From contig JAAXUU010000060.1 in NCBI GenBank assembly GCA_013335845.1, positions 1 to 7,334 on the forward strand: a stretch of DNA of 7,334 nucleotides. The letters are read 5' to 3'. The notes below the pieces were generated by a model that did not search any database, had not been told where the DNA came from, and saw nothing but the letters and a program-made list of their open reading frames with translations. Source of the DNA: Actinomycetota bacterium (GTDB taxonomy: Bacteria > Actinomycetota > Coriobacteriia > Coriobacteriales > RUG844). Each line of letters starts with the position of its first letter. The stretch's first letter is position 1. Both the position numbers and the translations under genes were made by a program. Positions 1 through 7,232 of the stretch are shown one piece after another.

Positions 1-366
1 TACACTCACGCTCGTAATGCGGCCGATCAGGACGTCATGCAAGAACAGATACTTCCCATTGAGACCCAAAACCTTGCGAATGCCTCCGAGGAATCAAGTC
101 CCTCTGCGAATTTCGAGTTCGAACCGAGTGCCGAGGCCGTGCTTACGCAATTGCTTCCCGCCTATGTGGAGACGCGTGTGTATCACGCGCTCATCGATTC
201 CGCTGCTGCTGAGCAAGGCGCGCGAAGGAAGGCCATGAAGTCTGCAACAGATAATGCGACCGATATGGTCTCGACATTGACCAGAATTTATAACCGTGCT
301 CGCCAAGGTGCGATCACTACCGAGATTTCCGAAATCGTCGGTGGCGCAGCAGCTTTGGAGGAGTAA
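1..366 (+). CDS. atpG: ATP synthase F1 gamma subunit, C-terminal part (cut by window edge)
   Basis: The frame is open from base 1, so 121 residues of the C-terminal end are present and the start lies outside the window. The gamma subunit is the central rotor shaft of the F1 motor, turning inside the alpha3beta3 head and coupling proton flow through Fo to ATP synthesis on the inner face of the membrane. The diagnostic region is the last 30 or so residues: a long helix ending in the family signature [20 protein letters not shown], which inserts into the alpha3beta3 core. A stretch rich in Glu, Ser and Asn (about residues 27-46 of the fragment) precedes the [20 protein letters not shown] helix and resembles the variable loop of gamma subunits. 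The stop codon at 364-366 is 5 bases before the atpD start, consistent with one polycistronic message. The identification is secure from the C-terminal signature and from atpD and atpC downstream. Confidence 0.95.
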   Translation, partial: YTHARNAADQDVMQEQILPIETQNLANASEESSPSANFEFEPSAEAVLTQLLPAYVETRVYHALIDSAAAEQGARRKAMKSATDNATDMVSTLTRIYNRARQGAITTEISEIVGGAAALEE

Positions 367-371
367 GGACA

Positions 372-1795
<1,424 letters not shown>

Positions 1796-1806
1796 GGTGA
1801 AGTGAG

Positions 1807-2220
1807 ATGGCTCATATTCTTCAATGCGATATCGTTACTCCTGCGCGCAGGCTCTTCTCAAGCGACGCTACCTTCGTCGTAGTGCCTGCATCAGATGGAG
1901 AAATGGGTATTCTGCCCATGCACGTACCCGTGGTAAGCACCTTGGGTTACGGTGAGGTACGTGTGACGCTCGAGGGTGCAAGTGAGCCTGTACGTTTTGC
2001 AGTCGCCGGTGGTTATGTACAAGTAAACAGCGAGAACAAGGTCATCGTTTTGGCCGATCGCGCGATAAAGGTTTCCGATATCGATGTCGAACAGGTGAGG
2101 TCCGATGTCGCTACCTACTCTGCGCGTCTTGTCAACCGCGATGCATCCGCTGCAAGTATTTCATTTCTCGAGTCGGAACTCGCTTGGGTTAAACTCCAGG
2201 CTCAACTGGCTGCGAAGTAG
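1807..2220 (+). CDS. atpC: ATP synthase F1 epsilon subunit
   Basis: Epsilon forms the foot of the rotor stalk, linking gamma to the c-ring, and its C-terminal helices can inhibit ATP hydrolysis. The 137-residue product begins with the beta-sandwich domain: CDIVTPARRLFSSDATFVVVPA, the family hallmark GEMGILPMHVPVV (residues 32-44), then GGYVQVNSENKVIVLADRA. From about residue 92 a polar helical segment (VEQVRSDVATYSARLVNRDA, then LESELAWVKLQAQLAA) matches the usual two-helix C-terminal domain. Length is normal for the family. The start is 11 bases after the atpD stop, with a modest purine-rich site (GGGTGAAGTGAG) overlapping the end of atpD, so translation is probably coupled. It is the last gene of the atp operon here. 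Confidence 0.94.
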   Translation: MAHILQCDIVTPARRLFSSDATFVVVPASDGEMGILPMHVPVVSTLGYGEVRVTLEGASEPVRFAVAGGYVQVNSENKVIVLADRAIKVSDIDVEQVRSDVATYSARLVNRDASAASISFLESELAWVKLQAQLAAK

Positions 2221-2251
2221 ATCTTTCTAAGCCGGGAATTTGTACTATCTA

Positions 2252-2289
2252 TATAGAGGGGGCTGACCAAACGGTCTGCTCCCTCTATA
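2252..2289 (+). terminator. Hairpin closing the atp operon (terminator-like, no U tract)
   Basis: The outer arms TATAGAGGG (2252-2260) and CCCTCTATA (2281-2289) pair perfectly over 9 bases. The inner arms GACC (2265-2268) and GGTC (2273-2276) pair around an AAAC loop. Three further pairs, one of them a G-T wobble, and one T-T mismatch join them, giving a long, nearly continuous stem. It sits 31 bases after the atpC stop, where a terminator is expected. What follows is CTTCTC rather than a run of T, so it may terminate weakly, protect the 3' end of the atp message, or attenuate read-through into murA. Confidence 0.5.
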
Positions 2290-2304
2290 CTTCTCAAGGA
2301 GAGA

Positions 2305-2313
2305 TGTTATATC
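2305..2313 (+). promoter_or_regulatory. Candidate extended -10 promoter for murA
   Basis: TG-N-TATATC fits the extended -10 pattern, with four of six bases of TATAAT. No convincing -35 lies 16-18 bases upstream, since that position falls in the preceding hairpin. Transcription from here would give a short leader before the murA start. The alternative is that murA is transcribed by read-through from the atp operon. This is a weak call. Confidence 0.2.
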
Positions 2314-2346
2314 GACGCACGGCATTTCAATAAGGAGTTTTAACGC

Positions 2347-3609
2347 ATGGGTGAAATCATCAAAGTCCGTGGTGGGAGACATCTCTCGGGAACCGTCAAC
2401 GTCGAAGGGGCGAAGAATTCAGCTTTGAAACTGATGGCGGCTTCTGTTATCGCACAAGGTGTCACTGTCATCGAGAACGTACCCGACATCGCCGATGTCA
2501 CTATCATGTCGGAGGTATTGCGCATACTCGGAGCGACGGTGGTTCGCGGAGACCACACACTGGAAATAGATACTTCCTATCTGATTTCATACGAGACGCC
2601 GTACGAACTCGTTGCAAAGATGCGCGCATCGATCTCGATCCTCGGTCCGCTGATAACACGTTTCGGCTGTGCAAAGGTTGCAATGCCGGGTGGCTGTCAA
2701 ATAGGGTCGCGCAAACTCGATCTGCATATTTCCGGGCTCCAAGCTTTGGGGGTGGAATTCAATACCGAACACGGCTTCATCCACGCAACGACGCCACACG
2801 GTTTGCGCGGGGCGACGATCACGCTGGAATTCCCAAGTGTCGGGGCTACCGAAAACCTTATGATGGCTGGTATCTCCGCGGAGGGGCGAACAGTCATCGA
2901 TAATGCTGCGCGCGAACCCGAAATCGTCGATCTCGCGAACATGCTCAATGAAATGGGAGCGGATATCAGAGGGCAGGGCACGCCGGTTATCGAGATACAA
3001 GGGACGCGCGATTTCGTACCTTGTACACATCGCACAGTCGGCGACCGCATCGAAGCGGGCACATTCTTGGTCGCCGGAGCTTTGTGCGGGGGTCCTCTCA
3101 CGGTCTGTGGGGTCAACCCCGCCCATCTCGATCTCGCATTGGCGAAGCTCCGAAAGATGGGTTGCGTGATTGAGGCGAATGGGGATTGCATCACCGTTTC
3201 GCGCGACAAACCACTCCAGCCGACAGATATCCAGACGCTGCCACATCCCGGTTTCCCTACCGACCTGCAAGCACAATTCATGGTGCTTTGCGCTTTAGCA
3301 CAAGGGAATTCCGTAATCACCGAGAATGTCTTCGAGAACCGCTTCATGTTTGCGGGTGAACTGACCAGGATGGGTGCTGTGATACGTATAGAGGGGCATC
3401 ACGCGCTTATCCAGGGCATAGAGAGGTTGTCAGGCGCACCTGTGAGCTCAACGGATCTACGAGGCGGTGCCGCTCTCGTCTTAGCGGGTCTTGTCGCAGA
3501 TGGAGAAACGATAGTTTCGGGAACCGAGCACATCGACAGGGGTTATGAGTGCTACGTAGAAAAACTCGCATTTCTCGGTGCCGATATCGAGCGGGGCCCT
3601 TCTGCTTGA
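2347..3609 (+). CDS. murA: UDP-N-acetylglucosamine 1-carboxyvinyltransferase
   Basis: MurA transfers enolpyruvate from phosphoenolpyruvate to UDP-GlcNAc in the cytoplasm, the first committed step of peptidoglycan synthesis. The 420-residue length is typical. Visible landmarks are VEGAKNSALKLMAAS, with the substrate-binding Lys23 and Asn24; the active-site loop VAMPGGCQIGSRKLDLHI, with the nucleophilic Cys117 (Cys115 in E. coli); FPTDLQAQ, with the catalytic Asp306; and the C-terminal LRGGAALVLAGLVADG and HIDRGYE segments. Because Cys117 is present, rather than the Asp found in naturally resistant homologues, the enzyme is predicted to be sensitive to fosfomycin. The start is supported by AAGGAG (2332-2337), 9 bases upstream. 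It lies 126 bases after atpC; the gene linkage is widespread (for instance atp, then murA a few genes on, in Bacillus and Mycobacterium). I see no defects, and no obvious terminator after its stop. Confidence 0.97.
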   Translation: MGEIIKVRGGRHLSGTVNVEGAKNSALKLMAASVIAQGVTVIENVPDIADVTIMSEVLRILGATVVRGDHTLEIDTSYLISYETPYELVAKMRASISILGPLITRFGCAKVAMPGGCQIGSRKLDLHISGLQALGVEFNTEHGFIHATTPHGLRGATITLEFPSVGATENLMMAGISAEGRTVIDNAAREPEIVDLANMLNEMGADIRGQGTPVIEIQGTRDFVPCTHRTVGDRIEAGTFLVAGALCGGPLTVCGVNPAHLDLALAKLRKMGCVIEANGDCITVSRDKPLQPTDIQTLPHPGFPTDLQAQFMVLCALAQGNSVITENVFENRFMFAGELTRMGAVIRIEGHHALIQGIERLSGAPVSSTDLRGGAALVLAGLVADGETIVSGTEHIDRGYECYVEKLAFLGADIERGPSA

Positions 3610-3643
3610 TCGTCATGCATCCTATTGTAGGCGGACGGACTCT

Positions 3644-3719
3644 TCTTCTCATGACGGACCTTACTTCTCGTGATGAACTCTTCTTTCCATGGTGAGCTCC
3701 TGTTTCCATGATGCGCGCA
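3644..3719 (+). repeat. Degenerate tandem repeat, four units of 19 bases
   Basis: Four consecutive 19-base units begin at 3644, 3663, 3682 and 3701. Each has a pyrimidine-rich heptamer (TCTTCTC, ACTTCTC, TCTTTCC, TGTTTCC) followed by ATG or GTG and a more variable purine/pyrimidine tail (for example ATGAACTCT and GTGAGCTCC). Neighbouring units match at 12-14 of 19 positions by hand count. The exact period over four units suggests an old tandem duplication or a row of binding sites nearly two helical turns apart, but chance in a pyrimidine-rich stretch is not excluded. Confidence 0.4.
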
Positions 3720-3882
3720 GCTCCGGAGAATATGTTGTGAAGATGTGTGATTCCCTCGGGCAATTTGTGGGATTTCCTTTATCGCGTGGTTATTTTTTGG
3801 CGTTTATCAGAGATCGCGTACAAAGCATGCCTGATATGGGATGCTACCTTTCATCACGATATATACGATGCGATAACGTTAC

Positions 3883-3894
3883 ATCACATGTGAT
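3883..3894. promoter_or_regulatory. Perfect 12-base palindrome before the first LCP gene
   Basis: ATCACATGTGAT equals its own reverse complement and ends 2 bases before the ribosome binding site. A symmetric site in this place is a candidate operator for a dimeric regulator, where binding would block transcription or elongation. It contains TCACA and TGTGA half-sites back to back. I cannot name the regulator. Confidence 0.35.
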
Positions 3895-3896
3895 TT

Positions 3897-3900
3897 GGAG
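3897..3900 (+). promoter_or_regulatory. Ribosome binding site that sets the start of the first LCP gene
   Basis: GGAG lies 12 bases before ATG 3913, within TTGGAGAGA. The frame also opens at TTG 3895, but that codon overlaps this site. The second LCP gene has the same TTGGAGAGA string at the same distance from an ATGGCGA start, which favours 3913. Confidence 0.6.
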
Positions 3901-3912
3901 AGATATATATTC

Positions 3913-5322
3913 ATGGCGAGATATCGCAACAATAAAAAGTTTTCTCGACACAATAAGTATTCACCCGGGAGGGAGATCTCCAGGGTAGGCGAACTCTCTT
4001 CAGCTGAAACCAGAAGAGAGTACTCGCGACGCGCGGTACAAGGGGATTACGTCAAGCAGTCTTTGGATAAGAGAAAACGTAAGAGCATCATCGTTACGGT
4101 TATCTTCATTATCTTGGCGCTTGTATTAGCCGGCATAGCCGCTTCGTATGCATATGTAAGCTCGGTGAACAACAAACTTCACACAGATATAGATACCGAA
4201 GCCCTTTCCTCGGTTCTTGCGGCACCGAAAGCGGAAGGCGATCCATACTATATCGTACTGGTAGGTACTGACGGTCGCGATGGGGAGACCGATTATAGTG
4301 CCGATACGATACTGCTTGCGCGCATAGACCCGACAGGGCCGCAAATAACACTCGTTTCGATTCCACGGGATACCTACGTAACCATAGATGGACATGGTTA
4401 TGACAAGATAAACGCATCGTATGCGTACGGCGGAGCTGCTCTTGCGGTTCAGACCGTTTCGAAGTTGGCGGGTGTTCCCATCGCGCATTATATAGAGACG
4501 GGTTTCGAAGGATTCGTCTCGGTTGTGGATGCGCTCGGAGGGGTGGAAGTGGACGTTCCCACACGGATCGAGGATCCGGATGCTGGCCGAATCATCGTCG
4601 AATCCGGCCCTCAGACATTGAGTGGGGAGGAAGCTCTCGTGTTCTGCCGTTCTCGTAAGATCTTTGCCGACGGAGACTACACCCGTACTGCGAATCAGCG
4701 CCTTTTCCTCACCGCATTGGCAAAAAAGGTACTTTCGAGTGGCAAGGCGAACCTCGTCTCGACGGTTGATGACGTCGCCGATTGTGTTCGTACCGATATG
4801 TCCTTATCCGACATCATGGATATCGTCGATTCTCTGCAGGGAATCGATACATCGACTGCTGTCTATTCCGGAGTTCTCCCATCTGAGGTGGAAACCATCG
4901 ACGGTGTTTCCTATGTGGTTTCCCGCGATGATGAGTGGGTGGCTATGATGGAGCGCGTCGACGCCGGTCTGTCGCCTAGCGAGGGGGACTCGTCGATATC
5001 CGGTGGCGCTACCGATACCGGATCTTCCGTCATCACTACATCTGATTACACTGTAACGGTCTGGAACGGTGCCGGTATCTCCGGTTGTGCTTCGGACGCA
5101 GCTGCAAAGCTAGAAGCTGTAGGATACGGTATCGATGATATCGGGAACGCGAATACTTTCGTTTACGATGAGACGCTCATCGTCTACGATGACAAAACAG
5201 AGAAAGCTGTTGCGGAGTCCATCGTTTCCGCGCTTGGGGTCGGTCGCGCTGTCTATTCGAGTGGGAGTTATACATTCACAGGAGATCTTCTGGTGGTAGT
5301 CGGTAAGGATTGGACCCCCTGA
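3913..5322 (+). CDS. LytR-CpsA-Psr family glycopolymer phosphotransferase with LytR_C domain (first copy)
   Basis: LCP proteins move polymers from a lipid pyrophosphate carrier to peptidoglycan, or in some actinobacteria to proteins, on the outer face of the membrane. The 469-residue product has a polar, basic cytoplasmic tail (1-58), one membrane helix (about 59-82), the LCP domain (about 110-310), a Ser/Gly/Thr linker (about 355-378) and a LytR_C domain (about 378-467, starting YTVTVWNGAGISG). Expected catalytic or lipid-binding residues are present: Asp120 in LVGTD, Asp131 in SADTILL, Arg152 in SIPRDT, Arg246 and Arg248 in CRSR, and Gln262 in the ANQR segment. DKINASYAYGG and LGGVEVDVP are also typical. 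Cys245 and Cys291 recur in the paralogue downstream and may form a disulfide. The polymer it attaches cannot be told from sequence. The gene may be transcribed alone or with its paralogue 157 bases on. Confidence 0.94.
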   Translation: MARYRNNKKFSRHNKYSPGREISRVGELSSAETRREYSRRAVQGDYVKQSLDKRKRKSIIVTVIFIILALVLAGIAASYAYVSSVNNKLHTDIDTEALSSVLAAPKAEGDPYYIVLVGTDGRDGETDYSADTILLARIDPTGPQITLVSIPRDTYVTIDGHGYDKINASYAYGGAALAVQTVSKLAGVPIAHYIETGFEGFVSVVDALGGVEVDVPTRIEDPDAGRIIVESGPQTLSGEEALVFCRSRKIFADGDYTRTANQRLFLTALAKKVLSSGKANLVSTVDDVADCVRTDMSLSDIMDIVDSLQGIDTSTAVYSGVLPSEVETIDGVSYVVSRDDEWVAMMERVDAGLSPSEGDSSISGGATDTGSSVITTSDYTVTVWNGAGISGCASDAAAKLEAVGYGIDDIGNANTFVYDETLIVYDDKTEKAVAESIVSALGVGRAVYSSGSYTFTGDLLVVVGKDWTP

Positions 5323-5372
5323 GGATGTTCGCCCCCTCGTCATTGTGGGCTACGTGGTGATTTTCTAGCGTT

Positions 5373-5384
5373 TTCGATATCGAA
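5373..5384. promoter_or_regulatory. Perfect 12-base palindrome between the LCP genes
   Basis: TTCGATATCGAA equals its own reverse complement. It lies 18 bases before the proposed -35 of the second LCP gene. A second, interrupted inverted repeat (ATACA-CAGAA-TGTAT, 5384-5398) adjoins it. Position and symmetry suit an operator. The sequence differs from the palindrome before the first copy, so if both are functional the two genes may answer to different regulators. Confidence 0.3.
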
Positions 5385-5401
5385 TACACAGAATGTATCG
5401 G

Positions 5402-5429
5402 TTGTGGGATGCTTTTCTGCGGAGATAAG
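5402..5429 (+). promoter_or_regulatory. Candidate promoter of the second LCP gene
   Basis: TTGTGG (5402-5407, three of six bases of TTGACA) is followed after 16 bases by GATAAG (5424-5429, four of six of TATAAT). The string TGGGATGCT (5405-5413) within it also occurs before the first LCP gene at 3837-3845, at nearly the same distance from the ribosome binding site. This suggests that a control region was duplicated along with the gene. Individually the boxes are weak. Confidence 0.28.
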
Positions 5430-5463
5430 GCGCGCGCGGCGAGTGCGCGATGATAATTGGTTT

Positions 5464-5467
5464 GGAG
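5464..5467 (+). promoter_or_regulatory. Ribosome binding site that sets the start of the second LCP gene
   Basis: GGAG within TTGGAGAGA lies 12 bases before ATG 5480, the same layout as in the first copy. An in-frame ATG at 5450 would add 10 residues, but it lies upstream of this site and has no comparable site of its own. Confidence 0.6.
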
Positions 5468-5479
5468 AGAGTAATATCT

Positions 5480-6925
5480 ATGGCGAACTACAGCAGCAAT
5501 AGGGGCGAAAAGAACAATACCTCACGTCGTTACAAGTATACGGAAACCGATAGCGGTCGCGAAAACCCAAACGGTTCGAGTGATAATGCACAGACGTATT
5601 CCCGTCGTATAGCAAAAACCGGATATACCGAGAAGCGCAAAAAGAATACGCGCCGCAAGAAAATCATCATCACCGTATCCGCCGTGGTACTCGCACTTAT
5701 ACTAGCTGCCGCTGCAGCTGCATTCGCCTATGTCAGTTCGATCAACTCGAAGTTGCACAGCGGTCTCGACGATTCGCAACTCGATACTGTTTTGGTCGAT
5801 CAAACAGCTGCAGGAGACCCGTTCTATGTATTACTGCTGGGTGTCGACACATCCGTCGAGCGTTCGAGTGGTGATGAATATTCAGGCGATACAGGCAGGT
5901 CGGATACGATAATCCTAGCGCGTATCGATCCCGGCGCCAAGCAAGTCACGCTCGTTTCGATTCACAGGGATACCCAAGTCAATCTCGGCGAATACGGGGA
6001 TCAGAAGATCAATGCAGCCTATTCCTATGGTGGACCGGAACTTCTCATCAAAACCGTATCGGAGCTTGCAGGAGTCGATATCGCGCATTATGTGGAAGTT
6101 GATTTCGATGGTTTCGGAACGGTTGTCGATCGCCTCGGTGGCATAGAGGTCGACGTACCGGTCAGCTTCTATGATAACTACCTTGGTGGTGGCCTGGACG
6201 CCGGTCTGCAGACCCTAAACGGGGACCAAGCCCTTATCCTATGTCGGTCGAGGCACGCGTTCGATGATCTGGGCGACGGCGACGTGTATCGCGCACGCCA
6301 TCAGAGGCTTTTCATAACGGCTTTAGCCGATAAATTGTTATCGTCGGATGCCACCACCCTCGCTTCGTCGATCAGTGGTATCGCTGATTGTATATCTACG
6401 GACATGGAGATCGCGGATATCATCTCGCTTGCTCAATCCATGCGTGGCATGGATACCTCTGAATGCATCTATTCTGCTATGTGCCCGACAGGGGGAGTTT
6501 ACACGGAGGGCGTATGGTATGAGTTCGTCGATGAAGCCGCATGGAAAACCATGATGGATCGTGTCGATGCCGGCTTATCGCCGGTCGAAGAGGCAGCCAC
6601 AACCACCACTTCGGAAACTTCCGCTACCACCGCAGATTCTGCCGGCTATTCGCTCATAGTTCATAATGGTGCCGGTATAGGAGGAGCTGCGGCAAGCGCC
6701 GCTTCGATACTCGAAAGCGCCGGTTATACAGTTTCCGAGGTCGGGGATGCGGATGCTTCGGATTACAGTGAGACCCTGATCATCTACGCCGATACAAGCA
6801 AGGCATCGATCGCGGATGATATCGCTGCCAAATTAGGTGTGGGGACGACTATGGTCAATGATGGGACCTATTCATTTTCAGGTGATATCCTTATCGTCAT
6901 AGGTGGCGATTGGGAATCCCGGTAG
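5480..6925 (+). CDS. LytR-CpsA-Psr family glycopolymer phosphotransferase with LytR_C domain (second copy)
   Basis: This 481-residue paralogue of the preceding gene matches it along its full length. It has a Lys/Arg/Asn-rich cytoplasmic tail (1-61), a membrane helix (about 62-84, very Ala-rich), an extracellular LCP domain (about 113-325), a Thr/Ser/Ala linker (about 368-388) and a LytR_C domain (about 389-478, starting YSLIVHNGAGIGG). Key residues are Asp123 (LLGVD), Asp142 (SDTIILARID), Arg163, Arg256 and Arg258 (CRSR) and Gln275. The usual SIPRDT motif is SIHRDT here: the catalytic Arg is kept but Pro is replaced by His162. Cys255 and Cys304 match the Cys pair of the first copy, and Cys329 and Cys335 are extra. 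Expected role is attachment of a lipid-linked polymer to the wall, perhaps with a different acceptor or polymer from its neighbour. Three genomic features downstream separate it from the rRNA promoter: hairpins, a terminator-like element and a possible second promoter. Confidence 0.94.
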   Translation: MANYSSNRGEKNNTSRRYKYTETDSGRENPNGSSDNAQTYSRRIAKTGYTEKRKKNTRRKKIIITVSAVVLALILAAAAAAFAYVSSINSKLHSGLDDSQLDTVLVDQTAAGDPFYVLLLGVDTSVERSSGDEYSGDTGRSDTIILARIDPGAKQVTLVSIHRDTQVNLGEYGDQKINAAYSYGGPELLIKTVSELAGVDIAHYVEVDFDGFGTVVDRLGGIEVDVPVSFYDNYLGGGLDAGLQTLNGDQALILCRSRHAFDDLGDGDVYRARHQRLFITALADKLLSSDATTLASSISGIADCISTDMEIADIISLAQSMRGMDTSECIYSAMCPTGGVYTEGVWYEFVDEAAWKTMMDRVDAGLSPVEEAATTTTSETSATTADSAGYSLIVHNGAGIGGAAASAASILESAGYTVSEVGDADASDYSETLIIYADTSKASIADDIAAKLGVGTTMVNDGTYSFSGDILIVIGGDWESR

Positions 6926-6933
6926 ATATGCCC

Positions 6934-6957
6934 GACTTCTGAGAAAAGAGTCATTTT
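6934..6957 (+). terminator. Weak terminator-like hairpin after the second LCP gene
   Basis: GACT-(T)-CT (6934-6940) can pair with AGAGTC (6947-6952), with one bulged T and a six-base loop, followed by ATTTTC. The stem is short and not GC-rich, so termination would be inefficient. Its place 8 bases after the stop codon is its main support. Confidence 0.25.
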
Positions 6958-7038
6958 CGACTGTGTAACTGCGTACTGTACGTAATCCATAGATATGTAG
7001 ATGCGCCAATTTACCGTACGACCCCGAAATCGTTTCGG

Positions 7039-7063
7039 TTGGAAATTTAAAAAAAATTTCCAA
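7039..7063. repeat. Perfect AT-rich inverted repeat with A5 loop
   Basis: TTGGAAATTT (7039-7048) and AAATTTCCAA (7054-7063) pair perfectly over 10 bases around AAAAA. The eight-base A run (7049-7056) flanked by TTT on both sides is a likely bent DNA segment. A shorter hairpin, CCGAAA-TCG-TTTCGG (7024-7038), directly precedes it. It lies about 135 bases upstream of the rRNA -35 box, too far for a classical UP element but suitable for an architectural protein or a bidirectional terminator. Confidence 0.45.
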
Positions 7064-7072
7064 GAGTTTCCC

Positions 7073-7101
7073 TTGTTCTTGAGGGTCTTTAAGAGTAATA
7101 T
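7073..7101 (+). promoter_or_regulatory. Candidate distal rrn promoter
   Basis: TTGTTC (7073-7078) and TAATAT (7096-7101) are separated by exactly 17 bases. The -10 hexamer is identical to that of the strong promoter 125 bases downstream. The -35 matches only three of six bases. Tandem promoters are common before rRNA operons, but the start point of this one would fall inside the hairpin at 7102-7130, so the two calls compete. Confidence 0.3.
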
Positions 7102-7134
7102 CGTTTACCCACCTCGGTGGGGGTAATACGTTTT
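7102..7134 (+). terminator. Terminator-like hairpin upstream of the rRNA promoter
   Basis: CGT-TTACCC (7102-7110) pairs with GGGTAA-(T)-ACG (7121-7130), enclosing ACCTCGGTGG, which can extend the stem as CCCAC-CTCG-GTGGG. TTTT follows at once (7131-7134). This has the form of an intrinsic terminator and would insulate the rRNA operon from transcription of the LCP genes. The T run is short. Confidence 0.42.
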
Positions 7135-7197
7135 CCGAGCAGGTATTTTGAGTAAAAACCACTCACCAAAACAGTTTGAGAAAGTCGTTGATTATTC

Positions 7198-7226
7198 TTG
7201 ACAGAGTGGGCAGGGAAACGTAATAT
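7198..7226 (+). promoter_or_regulatory. Strong sigma-70-type promoter of the ribosomal RNA operon
   Basis: TTGACA (7198-7203) is a perfect -35. The 17-base spacer is ideal, and TAATAT (7221-7226) matches four of six bases of TATAAT, keeping TA at the start and T at the end. Transcription should start near 7233-7236. The sequence before the -35 (GATTATTC) is moderately AT-rich. The strength of the promoter, the absence of a reading frame after it and the leader that follows all point to stable RNA transcription. Confidence 0.85.
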
Positions 7227-7232
7227 TCTCTC

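Larger units (their letters stand above)
3610..3912 (+). other. 303-base spacer between murA and the first LCP gene
   Basis: No gene is supported here. The only long + strand frame (3689-3988) has no ribosome binding site, no recognisable family and runs into the LCP gene. The spacer holds a 7-base inverted repeat, CGTCATG (3611-3617) and CATGACG (3650-3656), enclosing a small CCTA-TTG-TAGG hairpin. It also holds a degenerate 19-base-period repeat and, next to the start, an AT-rich stretch with a perfect palindrome. No T run marks the end of murA transcription. Promoter hexamers for the LCP gene are not clear; TATATA at 3860-3865 is the best -10-like string. Confidence 0.6.

Noticed and set aside
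2304..2333. Nine-codon leader peptide (MLYRRTAFQ) before murA, with a stop touching the murA ribosome binding site
   Set aside because: The GGAG is only 2 bases from its ATG, too close for efficient initiation, and no attenuator structure links it to murA.
2587..3347. Long minus-strand open frames of 229 and 216 codons across murA
   Set aside because: They lie wholly within the intact murA gene on the other strand, look like no known protein, and are shadows of its codon use.
3689..3988. Possible 99-residue gene on + in the spacer before the first LCP gene
   Set aside because: It has no credible ribosome binding site, no recognisable domain and overlaps the start of the LCP gene by 76 bases.
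6878..7162. 94-codon minus-strand frame over the end of the second LCP gene and the rrn upstream region
   Set aside because: It overlaps a real gene and several hairpins, and shows no family features or start signals.
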